A stretch of 64,000 nt of DNA. Source: Spirochaetota bacterium (GTDB taxonomy: Bacteria; Spirochaetota; Brachyspiria; Brachyspirales; JACRPF01). Numbering within the stretch: position 1 is the stretch's first letter; the number at the start of each line of letters is the position of its first letter. The translations under genes were made by a program, and so were the position numbers. A model generated the notes under the pieces. That model was not told the origin of the DNA, made no database searches, and saw only the letters and a list, made by a program, of their open reading frames with translations. Shown here piece by piece: positions 10,708 to 19,649 of the stretch. The DNA lies in assembly GCA_016214035.1 (NCBI GenBank), contig JACRPF010000009.1, positions 1 to 64,000 of the forward strand. Direction: 5' to 3'.

Positions 10708-12783
10708 ATGGTGAGGCAAAAGACTCAGACTACGGAAGAAGCCGCGGCGAGTGTAGCGGAAACCGATACGGTAACCGCCGATATACCCCGGAACGCCGAA
10801 CGGGCGCCGGATGAGGTGTTTCCGCGTTTGCGTATGCGGGCGGATTGTCTGCGCATCAGCAGCGGAAACCGCGAAAAGATAGACGCACTGTTCGTTCCGT
10901 CGACCATGAAGAGCAAGGTGAAATATCTCCTTGACAATCAGCCGCATCACACCCGGTTCTCGGCAATACACGGCGTGCGCATCGATTACTTTCTCACCTA
11001 TCATAAAGTCACCGACGAGATATCGTTCAAATACGGCAACACCGATTACAAGGTCCGTAACATCCCCGAGGGGTATTTCGAGATATACCGCGGGGACATG
11101 AAAAAGCCGTTCAAGACCATACGGCGTATGTCCGAACTCCAGCGGCTCAGGCTTGATGCGAAGGAACTTGCGCTCATCAAACATCAGATCTATAAAGTGA
11201 GCGATCCCGAAGAAGAGGATGTGTACCGGCAGATAGCCGATGAGATACTCGAGGTGGTGACGATACGCCGCTGGCACGGCCGCCGTCCGTCCGAGATGTT
11301 CATCTCGTGCATGCAGGCGGCGACATCGCGCGAGAACCGCGGCTTTCTCAATCATGCGTATCTGCCGCTCGATCAGCTGGCGGGAAACATTGCGCCGGAA
11401 TTGCTGATACTCGATATCGGACAGAATCCGGTGATACACCGGAGCGGCCGCGCCGACGGCAACGACGAAGCAATCGATTACGTGGAGATTCCCGGCGAGA
11501 TAAATTTCGAGGTGTTTCAGAAGAACTTTTTCGCCTACCGGTCGTCCACCGTTCCGGCGATAGATTTTCTCAAGGCGAACAGGGTTTTCGCCCGAGACGC
11601 GGAAAAGTACAACATACAGGCGAACGTCATCGCTGCGAACAATCTGCTCGTGCTCAAGCGTTCGGGCAATGCGTTCAGCGAGATAGTCCGCAATTTTACG
11701 AGCGCATACCGCGATCCGAAGAACAGTTCGTTCACCTGGCAGGTGCGCGGGAATGCCGTGGGCAGTCTCGGCGCCGGACTCGTAGAGGGCGCAATCCTCC
11801 TGCCGATAACGAGGATGATGGATGAAAAGTTCCAGCTCCTCGTGTTCAGCATGGTGTTCTTCCGCTGCATCTATCCGAACCTGCTCTCCGTCGTCGATAT
11901 CACCTCGGCCGCGAGGTTCGACTCCATAAAAGATGCCGAGAAATCGAGGCGGGTTGAGCGCGCCAAAATCCATAACGAGATACGCATGGTGCAGCAGCGC
12001 GTGGGGACGTATGTCGTCATCGCGATGGGCATTCTGGTGCTGCTGTACCCCGGCTTTTTCACGCGCGTGTTCGGGAATCACTCCTGGACCGGCATGGTGC
12101 TCTTTACGCTCTATTTTCTCAATCAGCTTTTCATGGATGCCGCGGCATATTTCGGCGACGACAACTGGTTTCGCATCCTCAAAGGCACCGTCGGCAATGA
12201 CCTGCAGCATAGAAAAAATCTGCTGAAAATAAAATCATTCGAAAAAGGTTTCCGCACCATAGCCAATGTCGCCGGATTCGTTGCGGGATGGGCGCTCATG
12301 TCGGTGAATACCGCGGCGGGGCTTTCGGTCGCCGCACTCGGCGTGCTTACGGCGTCACTCGCCGGATTCCTGTTCCCGTTTTTCGGCGCCGACAGCGAAT
12401 GCATTCTGTACACCAATTTTGAACCGCAGGACCTTGACGATAATAATCTCGCGTTCATACCGCTGAAGGCCCGTCTCGCGTCGCGCAGACAGGTTACGTT
12501 CTATCAGGCGTCGCGGCGGAAATGGTGGACGCCGTTCGATCCGCAGGCGATGCAGATCATCATCGACCGTGTTGATGAGAACGCAATGCCGGTGATACGC
12601 GAGATGCGCCCGTTTCTGTTCGCGAATTTTTACCGGCGCTGGAAACTGTCCTGGGCCGACGGCAAATATGTCGTCATCGAACTGAAAGCCGCGCGGGCGT
12701 TTTCACTTGAATTGATCAAGGAAGGACGCAAAGCGATACTTCTGATGCGTGATAATGCACTCAAGCGTGCCGCAATAAAGTGA
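10708..12783 (+). CDS. Conserved-looking membrane protein of unknown function
   Basis: Long ORF with hydrophobic segments in the C-terminal half (YVVIAMGILVLLYPGFF; VAGFVAGWALMSVNTAAGLSVAALGVLTASLAGFLFPFFG); no family recognised. Confidence 0.7.
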   Translation: MVRQKTQTTEEAAASVAETDTVTADIPRNAERAPDEVFPRLRMRADCLRISSGNREKIDALFVPSTMKSKVKYLLDNQPHHTRFSAIHGVRIDYFLTYHKVTDEISFKYGNTDYKVRNIPEGYFEIYRGDMKKPFKTIRRMSELQRLRLDAKELALIKHQIYKVSDPEEEDVYRQIADEILEVVTIRRWHGRRPSEMFISCMQAATSRENRGFLNHAYLPLDQLAGNIAPELLILDIGQNPVIHRSGRADGNDEAIDYVEIPGEINFEVFQKNFFAYRSSTVPAIDFLKANRVFARDAEKYNIQANVIAANNLLVLKRSGNAFSEIVRNFTSAYRDPKNSSFTWQVRGNAVGSLGAGLVEGAILLPITRMMDEKFQLLVFSMVFFRCIYPNLLSVVDITSAARFDSIKDAEKSRRVERAKIHNEIRMVQQRVGTYVVIAMGILVLLYPGFFTRVFGNHSWTGMVLFTLYFLNQLFMDAAAYFGDDNWFRILKGTVGNDLQHRKNLLKIKSFEKGFRTIANVAGFVAGWALMSVNTAAGLSVAALGVLTASLAGFLFPFFGADSECILYTNFEPQDLDDNNLAFIPLKARLASRRQVTFYQASRRKWWTPFDPQAMQIIIDRVDENAMPVIREMRPFLFANFYRRWKLSWADGKYVVIELKAARAFSLELIKEGRKAILLMRDNALKRAAIK

Positions 12784-12806
12784 CGGCATATGCACAGGAG
12801 ATTGGA

Positions 12807-13442
12807 ATGACAACACACAAACATTCTTCTGATGCCCGCCCGTCGGGAAAGGTTTCGCTTGTCCTGGCCGCACTCCTGACTGCCGTTGCCGGAATCGCAT
12901 GTATGAACGTTCGGATGACGGCGCCGGAAAAGGAAGTGCTTGTTACTGTGCGGGATATTGCCGACTATGTGGATCTTCCCGGCGATTATACGAACCGGGA
13001 GCGTTATACGAAGACGCTCTACACTGATACGACCTTCTCGCTGGAATATGAGTACAGCGACGATGATCTTTCATTGACCAGCGAATGCGATGTCGAGCAG
13101 CGTTCGTCGGATTTTCTGATATCAAAAACCGTCAAGGAAAAGCTGTTTGCCGCAGCCTACCGCTCACAGGGACTCGCCATGGTTCCGCGCCGGGACCTGT
13201 ACCGGATGACGAATGCGGTAATCTATGAAATACGGAAAAGCAACGACGCGGTTGTCGGTAATTACGCCGTTATCTGCGTCGACAGGAAAATATACACGGT
13301 GCAGCTCATCGGTGTATATATCACCGATCCGGATATCTGGCGGGAAATACTGGATCCCAAAATGAAAAGGATAACCGGTATCAACACAGTCATCTATCGA
13401 ACCGTAGAGCGTATCGTGACAAACGTTATACGGGAGAAGTGA
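12807..13442 (+). CDS. Putative lipoprotein/secreted protein of unknown function
   Basis: Hydrophobic N-terminus followed by GIAC lipobox-like motif. Confidence 0.6.
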   Translation: MTTHKHSSDARPSGKVSLVLAALLTAVAGIACMNVRMTAPEKEVLVTVRDIADYVDLPGDYTNRERYTKTLYTDTTFSLEYEYSDDDLSLTSECDVEQRSSDFLISKTVKEKLFAAAYRSQGLAMVPRRDLYRMTNAVIYEIRKSNDAVVGNYAVICVDRKIYTVQLIGVYITDPDIWREILDPKMKRITGINTVIYRTVERIVTNVIREK

Positions 13443-13447
13443 ATCCG

Positions 13448-14518
13448 CTATTGTCTCTTTTTCGCGAACACCGTTCCCCGTTTGACGAAATCCGCAACGC
13501 GCACCACCTCAACGCCTTCGTCGATGGTCACCGGGAACTTTTTCCCCTCGCGTATCGCCGCATAGAGATGGTCCCAGATATGCGACGTGTCACTCGGTAC
13601 TTTCGGCGATGCGGTGACTGTCTCCTCTTTCCAGACGAGATTGTCCGGATTGCCGAAACTTCCCTCCATCGGAGGCGACTGTTTTATCGCCTTTCGCGGC
13701 AGCAGTTTTACCGAGGGGTCGAGATATTTCATTTTAATTTCATTACCGGTACAGGTGAGCGCGCCTTTGGTCCCGAAGATGATGTATTCGGGTTCGCATA
13801 TCGCCGCACCGCCGCTGATCTCAAGGTCAACGATACAGCCGTTCGTTCCGGTGAGCACGATCTTGAGATGGTCTTCCGCGTCGCCCACGGCCGCTACCTT
13901 TTTCAGATCGCCCCAGATGGACTTGACCGGCGAGTTGAGAAAACGAAGCGCGTGATCGATGATGTGCGGTCCCCAGTTGTTAAGCTGTCCGCCGCCCGAG
14001 GAGATGATGGTCTGCCAGTCGTCGCGGCGTGAATACCCGTGGCGGCGGAGTTTCACTTCATACACATTGCCGAGCATGCCGCTCGCGATTATCTCGCGGA
14101 TATGCACAAACGGGGTTTCAAACCGGCGATTATGCCGGAAGAAGAGTTTTCCGGGGTATTTTTTCGAAGCCGCTTTGAGTTTGAGCGCGTCTTTATACGT
14201 GAGCGCGATTGGCTTTTCAAGGAACACATATTTGCCCGCGGCAAGCGCCCTGAGCGCCATCGGTGTGTGATCCGGCGACAGTGTGGCGATATCGACGAGC
14301 TCAACAGCATCGTCCTTGATCATGGCGTCGAAATCCGCATACGCGGCGGCATTGTACCGCTCCTTCATTCGTGCCGTTCGTGTTTTGTCGATATCGCATG
14401 CGGCGACGATGGTGAATTTACTTTCGTGGCCTTTGAGCTCATTGCAGTGCATGCCCCAGCCCGCGCGTCCGATGCCGGCGATGCCGATGGTGATTGGTCC
14501 TGATTTTTTCTGTTTCAT
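13448..14518 (-). CDS. Gfo/Idh/MocA family oxidoreductase
   Basis: GIAGIGRAGWGMHCNELKGH Rossmann motif; VFLEKPIALTYKDA (EKP motif). Confidence 0.92.
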   Translation of the reverse strand: MKQKKSGPITIGIAGIGRAGWGMHCNELKGHESKFTIVAACDIDKTRTARMKERYNAAAYADFDAMIKDDAVELVDIATLSPDHTPMALRALAAGKYVFLEKPIALTYKDALKLKAASKKYPGKLFFRHNRRFETPFVHIREIIASGMLGNVYEVKLRRHGYSRRDDWQTIISSGGGQLNNWGPHIIDHALRFLNSPVKSIWGDLKKVAAVGDAEDHLKIVLTGTNGCIVDLEISGGAAICEPEYIIFGTKGALTCTGNEIKMKYLDPSVKLLPRKAIKQSPPMEGSFGNPDNLVWKEETVTASPKVPSDTSHIWDHLYAAIREGKKFPVTIDEGVEVVRVADFVKRGTVFAKKRQ

Positions 14519-15273
14519 TTTGTTTCTCCGATAATGTTTCCGATATAGTCTCTGCTCTGTTTTAGGTCGATAAGCGGGTCCTGTTTGTGCGTGTCGTGTT
14601 CCACAAAGACCCAGCCGTCGTATCCCTGTGCGATTGCCGTTTTGAGCGCCGTTTTGTTGTCCTGGCCGATGTTGCCCTTGCCTAGGCCGGTAAAATATCC
14701 GCAGTCATACCACTTCGGGTTTCCCGCCGGATTCGTTTTCGTCGTATCGTTCCAGTCTTTCAGATGCAGTGCGACGAGGCGTTTGTGATAGTCATTGATG
14801 ATTGCCATGACGTCGCCGCCCGCCGCCGCGTGATGGCCCGTGTCAAAAACGAGGCCGCATTCGGGACAATGATCGAGAAAGCTCACCAGCTGTTCATGCG
14901 TCTCGATGAGCGTGCCGAGATGATTATGCAGCCCCACGAAGATGCCGTATTTCCCGGCGATGCGTACCTGTTCATTGACCTGCCGGCAGAATGTGTGAAA
15001 GTCCTTGCCGGTCACCTGAGCCCAGACGTAGGATTTTCCGAGCGCCGCCGTCCAGCGTATGGTGGTCTCAACGTTCGGCCCGCGCACCATGGAGAAGTCC
15101 ATGCCGTTCTTCCGGAACATCGCGGCCTTGTTCACCGCATCTGCTTCGCTCACCGCTTCAAGACGTTCGATGCCCTGATAACCGATGGACTTAAGCTCAC
15201 GAAGCCTTTCCTCGGTGTCATAGCATCCGCCGTACCAGACATTCATCCCGTAATCTGCAACGCCGATTTTCAT
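14515..15273 (-). CDS. Sugar phosphate isomerase/epimerase (xylose-isomerase-like TIM barrel)
   Basis: GIFVGLHNHLGTLIE..CGLVFDTGHHAAAGGD..LVALHLKDW; overlaps the oxidoreductase by 4 bp. Confidence 0.88.
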   Translation of the reverse strand: MKIGVADYGMNVWYGGCYDTEERLRELKSIGYQGIERLEAVSEADAVNKAAMFRKNGMDFSMVRGPNVETTIRWTAALGKSYVWAQVTGKDFHTFCRQVNEQVRIAGKYGIFVGLHNHLGTLIETHEQLVSFLDHCPECGLVFDTGHHAAAGGDVMAIINDYHKRLVALHLKDWNDTTKTNPAGNPKWYDCGYFTGLGKGNIGQDNKTALKTAIAQGYDGWVFVEHDTHKQDPLIDLKQSRDYIGNIIGETK

Positions 15274-15488
15274 AATGGTTCCTTTTTGATAGTATTAGTA
15301 TTTGTCTGAATCTTTTACTTCATTTGTATAAATTGTCCAGCAACTTTTACCGTCGCTTTCGCGGTGCATCCAGCACCGCTTGCGCTCGGCGTTAGCGCGG
15401 GTGTCATGTGATATTCCGCGCATCCATGCGCGTATGTTACTTTAATTACTGTCATTATCACCTTTTAGGCTGCGGAATTTGTCCTGCG

Positions 15489-16559
15489 CTATGGTATACT
15501 CTTCCTCAGCGCCTCAAGTATCTTCTTCCCTTCTTCCACGCTCGCCGCGTTCACCGGTATGATGATATTTCGCTTTTTCGGCCAGTCGCCGGAAAGCAGG
15601 CGCTTGATGAACGGATGATCGGCATTTCTGCCGCCGGTGGCAGTAATGACTACGTGTTCCGGCGCTTTCGCGCAGATTGCATGGAAATCGTGATGCGCGA
15701 TATCGAAATCGAGGCCGGTGATGCTGGGAACTTTGAAGAACTCATCGATGACCTCGCCGTATGATCCGCAATAGTGCATGCGCCCGCCGCCGAGCGCCTT
15801 GAAAAAACGCACGTCGCGCGGGAACACGTGCTCGCGATACCATTCCGGACTGATGAGGTGCATCGAGCAGTTGCTGATGCGCGCCGCGCCCTTCCACATC
15901 GAGCCCCAGTCGAAGAAGTACTTGGTGTCGTCGCTGATCATCGACTTCAGATGTTCCGTTATCGCTATCATGAAATCGGTGACGGTATCAAGGAGATGCG
16001 AAACCGCTTCCGGTGCGTCGTAGAAATCGAGGAGTATGTCGTTGCCGCGTATGAGATGCGCCGAATTGAATGCGCTCTGTATGTCGGGATGCTGGATATG
16101 AACGCCGGCGGGAAGGTTCTTCTTCCATATAGAGGTCCAATCAGCAAGTTTGCCGTACCAGCCTGCGTTCAGCGGCGGGACTTTTGTCTTGAAGACGGCA
16201 TCGCTTGAAGTCAGCACATGCGAGCCCGCGGCGGGAAGATTGTTGGGCGGTATGAACATCTCGCAGCCGAACGCGGCGGCAACCTGTGCGGTGCCGAACT
16301 GCACGCGTACGCTGGGTACGCGGTCGTCGCCGATCTCAAGATGCGGGCGTATGGCATCGAGTTCCGCCTTGAGCATGACGAGCGGGTCCGCAAGGCGATC
16401 CTCCCAGACAGGCACCGACACCGGTGTGTTGACGATTATCATCGGCCGGCAGCTGTCAGGGTCGTCGGAAAGGAGACGATAACGCGCGTACATATCGCCG
16501 ATGCGTTCCTGCTGTTTTTTGTCCAGTATCAGATATTCATTCAGGCTCGATGCGGACAT
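15489..16559 (-). CDS. Uroporphyrinogen decarboxylase-family protein (UroD/MtaA-CmuA methyltransferase-like)
   Basis: YFFDWGSMWKGAARISNCSMHLISPEWYREHVFPRDVRFFKALGGGRMHYCGSYGEVIDEFFKVPSITGLDFD. Confidence 0.75.
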   Translation of the reverse strand: MSASSLNEYLILDKKQQERIGDMYARYRLLSDDPDSCRPMIIVNTPVSVPVWEDRLADPLVMLKAELDAIRPHLEIGDDRVPSVRVQFGTAQVAAAFGCEMFIPPNNLPAAGSHVLTSSDAVFKTKVPPLNAGWYGKLADWTSIWKKNLPAGVHIQHPDIQSAFNSAHLIRGNDILLDFYDAPEAVSHLLDTVTDFMIAITEHLKSMISDDTKYFFDWGSMWKGAARISNCSMHLISPEWYREHVFPRDVRFFKALGGGRMHYCGSYGEVIDEFFKVPSITGLDFDIAHHDFHAICAKAPEHVVITATGGRNADHPFIKRLLSGDWPKKRNIIIPVNAASVEEGKKILEALRKSIP

Positions 16560-16659
16560 GGTGCGCTCCTCGGTATCGCGTTCTTGTCATACACGGCGTG
16601 TATAGTATAATAGACGGCTGGACGTCCGGCAATGGACAATTTGACCAATTTTGGAAAAA

Positions 16660-17469
16660 ATGACACTGAAACATTTCAACGGCATAGACTGGATCAACAA
16701 CGGACACGGCCCGAAGTCGCGTACGTTCAACATCAGGGATTTTGAGAACCGGTACGGCATCAATTATGTGCACGAAGGCGCAATCGACATGTCGGTTGAT
16801 GGGTCATCCCGCGTGCGGTATGAAGCCCCCTGCGCCTGGTTCACGTTTCCGGGGCATTTCGAATACGGCCGGGACGACGGCGGTTTCTGGGATAATCGGT
16901 ATATCAACTTTTCAGGACCGCGCGCCGCCGGTTATATACAAAGCGGTCTTATCATTACGGACCGGCAGCATCCCGTCTTTACGGTACATGAGGCTGAGCG
17001 GTTGCGTGCCGCGTTCGATGAACTCAGGAATTATCTGAATGATTACCGGATGAACTATCACCGGTCGGTGTATATGCTTGAGGGGCTGCTGCTCCTGCTC
17101 GCTGAACAGCGCGCCCGTAATACGATGCTGCCGCCGAAGCGGACGCATGCGGTGCTGGAACTCTGCCGCGGCATCCATGCATCATGCGCGCGTGATTGGG
17201 ATTTCGAGCGTGAAGCGATGAAATTCGGGCTGTCATATACCGCATTCCGCAGACTGTTCCGCTCGGTCACCGGGTATGCGCCGCATCAGTTCCTCATCAA
17301 CGCGCGCATGGAAAAGGCGTCAAAACTCCTGAAGGATGAACGGCGCAGTTATGAGGATGTCGCGTCCGCTGTCGGTATCGCCGATGTGTACTATTTCTCA
17401 CGCATTTTCAAACGGCATTATCATCTGTCGCCCCGTGCATGGCGTGAGGAGATGCGCGGTGAGTCCTGA
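16660..17469 (+). CDS. AraC-family transcriptional regulator
   Basis: C-terminal AraC HTH (AFRRLFRSVTGYAPHQFLINARMEKASKLLKDERRSYEDVASAVGIADVYYFSRIFKRHY); divergent from the UroD-like gene. Confidence 0.92.
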   Translation: MTLKHFNGIDWINNGHGPKSRTFNIRDFENRYGINYVHEGAIDMSVDGSSRVRYEAPCAWFTFPGHFEYGRDDGGFWDNRYINFSGPRAAGYIQSGLIITDRQHPVFTVHEAERLRAAFDELRNYLNDYRMNYHRSVYMLEGLLLLLAEQRARNTMLPPKRTHAVLELCRGIHASCARDWDFEREAMKFGLSYTAFRRLFRSVTGYAPHQFLINARMEKASKLLKDERRSYEDVASAVGIADVYYFSRIFKRHYHLSPRAWREEMRGES

Positions 17470-17645
17470 CCGTTCGTATTGTTTTTGATTACTGTCTAAA
17501 GAATATTGATATTACACAGTGCCGTTCGTAAGCGCACGGGTATTTCAGCTGATACAACATCATATTTTTCTGTAAGATTATTTTATTTCCTGCGTATAGA
17601 TAGTATCGCCATTGCCGATACCGCAGTGCGCAAAGGAAGCATGAT

Positions 17646-18284
17646 ATGAACGACCTGAACAATCCGTATGATACGATACCCGACGGCAGCATGGATGCGC
17701 TGGTAAAACACATCAGCACGAATAACAGCGATGTCATGCGTCATTCCATGCGCGTAGCCACCGTTGCGGTGAATATCGGTAAAAAAATGGGCGTATCCGC
17801 GAAACAGCATAAATCGCTGCTCCATGGAAGCCTTATCCATGATATCGGGTATCTCTGGGTTCCGAAATCCATATTCAAGTCGCCCCGGAAACTGGCGCTG
17901 CATGAAAAAGTGAAGATACACCGGCATGTCGATCTGGGGTATTACTTCATCTCCCGCTACGTCGACAGCCGGGATGTCATCGATATTGTAAAATATCATC
18001 ACGAGCGCTTTGACGGCAGGGGATATCCGCACCGTATCGGCGGCACCGCCATCCCGCTTCTGCCCCGTATCGTAGCGGTAGCCGACGCGTATGAAGCGAT
18101 GACCGACAAGCGGGCATATCGGCCCGCCTGGAAGCCGGAAGCGGCCCTTGACAACATACACGAGCAGTCCGGCAGACAGTTCGATCCGGATGCGGTCGGC
18201 GCCCTGCGCGACTATGTCGGGGGCGGCAGATCCGATATGAACGATGTGGACCTTCAGTCCTATGATTTTGACGGACCGGTGTGA
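17646..18284 (+). CDS. HD-GYP domain phosphodiesterase-like protein
   Basis: HGSLIHDIGYLWVPKSI (HD), YHHERFDGRGYPHRIGGTAIPLLPRIVAVADAYEAMT (GYP region). Confidence 0.92.
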   Translation: MNDLNNPYDTIPDGSMDALVKHISTNNSDVMRHSMRVATVAVNIGKKMGVSAKQHKSLLHGSLIHDIGYLWVPKSIFKSPRKLALHEKVKIHRHVDLGYYFISRYVDSRDVIDIVKYHHERFDGRGYPHRIGGTAIPLLPRIVAVADAYEAMTDKRAYRPAWKPEAALDNIHEQSGRQFDPDAVGALRDYVGGGRSDMNDVDLQSYDFDGPV

Positions 18285-18368
18285 CGCTGCCGCAGTGAGT
18301 TGACAAGCGAGGTGCTATGCGTATACTGACGAACATGTTTCCCTGCATTCATCATTGAGGAAAATGAT

Positions 18369-18878
18369 ATGACAGACAGGACTGATGCTGCATTCACACG
18401 GCTTACCGGAAAATACGGGCCTATGGTTTTCCGTGTGGCCGCGAATTATCTCGGCAATGATGACGACGCGAAGGATGTCATGCAGGAAGTATTCATCAAA
18501 TTCTCACGTCGATTCCCGGATGCCGATCCCGAAGCGGCGTATTCATCATTGTTCTACCGTATGACTATCAATGCGTCATGCGACCACTGGAGAAAGAACC
18601 GTAAGCGCCGACATGAGCCGATAGACGAGGCTGCGCCTGCCGATACGGAAAGTCCCGAGGCCGCGGAAACACGGAGGGAAGTGCAGTCGGCGATAGCATC
18701 ATTGCCGGAGCAGTACCGCGCGCCGGTGATACTGCGGTACATGGAGGGCAGGTCAAGCAAGGAGATATCGGAAGTGATGCGTATCAGCGTATCGGCGCTC
18801 GATGTGCGTCTGTTCCGTGCGCGTGAGATACTTTCAGAGAAACTTTCACATATACTGACCGCGGGAGGTGCACTATGA
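18369..18878 (+). CDS. RNA polymerase sigma factor, ECF subfamily
   Basis: Sigma2 (NDDDAKDVMQEVFIKFSRR) and sigma4 (LPEQYRAPVILRYMEGRSSKEISEVMRISVSALDVRLFRARE) regions. Confidence 0.94.
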   Translation: MTDRTDAAFTRLTGKYGPMVFRVAANYLGNDDDAKDVMQEVFIKFSRRFPDADPEAAYSSLFYRMTINASCDHWRKNRKRRHEPIDEAAPADTESPEAAETRREVQSAIASLPEQYRAPVILRYMEGRSSKEISEVMRISVSALDVRLFRAREILSEKLSHILTAGGAL

Positions 18879-19648
18879 CATGCCGAAAAGCCGCCGTATT
18901 ACTCGACCGGTACGCAACGGATGAACTCTCCGCACACGAACGCTCGCAGGTGGCGCTTCATCTTGACGGATGCGATGCATGTACGCGGACACTCGCCGGT
19001 ATCAAGACGCTTCGCGGTGTCATCGTTTCAGCGCGTACGGAAACCGCACCGCCAGTTCTTCCCAAGACGCGGCCTGAACAGCGGATGCGCTTTTCATCAC
19101 TGAGGCTGCCGCATTATCTTTCCGCCGCGGCTGTTGCCGCTGCAGCGGTCATTCTGGTGATGGTACTGCCGTCGCGTATGAATGAACGCTTGCCGCAATG
19201 GTTCAACGACACGACGAGAATAAAAGGCACGAATGCGATATACATCTATCTGAAGAACGGTGAATCGCAGACACTCCTTACGAACGGGACGTTTGCGCGA
19301 AAAGGTGATGTTTTTCAAATAGCGTACATCGTTCACCGCGGCCGCTACGGCGTATTGTTCTCAATCGACGGGCGCGGCGGTGTGACGCTGCATCATCCGC
19401 AATCCGCAGGCGAATCGTCGGAACTTGCGCAGAACCGCGAGACCTGTCTCAATCGCGCCAATGAGCTTGATGACGCGCCCCGGTACGAAAAATTCTACCT
19501 CGCGGTTTCTGCAAAAGCGATGGACGCGGCTTCTGTTGTCGTCGTCGCGAAAAAAGCCGCGCAGGATCGTACGCGCGATATCGATACTTCGGTGATATCC
19601 GCATTGAGCAATTGTACTGTTACAACATTCACCCTGAGGAAACCGTGA
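18875..19648 (+). CDS. Membrane anti-sigma factor: zf-HC2 zinc finger, one TM helix, C-terminal beta domain (DUF4384-like)
   Basis: MTCRKAAVLLDRYATDELSAHERSQVALHLDGCDACTRTL (Hx3Cx2C); TM LSAAAVAAAAVILVMVLP; ATGA overlap with sigma gene; RYGVLFSIDGRGGVTLHHP. Confidence 0.85.
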   Translation: MTCRKAAVLLDRYATDELSAHERSQVALHLDGCDACTRTLAGIKTLRGVIVSARTETAPPVLPKTRPEQRMRFSSLRLPHYLSAAAVAAAAVILVMVLPSRMNERLPQWFNDTTRIKGTNAIYIYLKNGESQTLLTNGTFARKGDVFQIAYIVHRGRYGVLFSIDGRGGVTLHHPQSAGESSELAQNRETCLNRANELDDAPRYEKFYLAVSAKAMDAASVVVVAKKAAQDRTRDIDTSVISALSNCTVTTFTLRKP

Positions 19649-19649
19649 T

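Noticed and set aside
10666-12210. 514-aa ORF on the minus strand
   Set aside because: Fully antisense to the 10708..12783 gene; His/Arg-rich composition is typical of a shadow ORF from GC-biased codons
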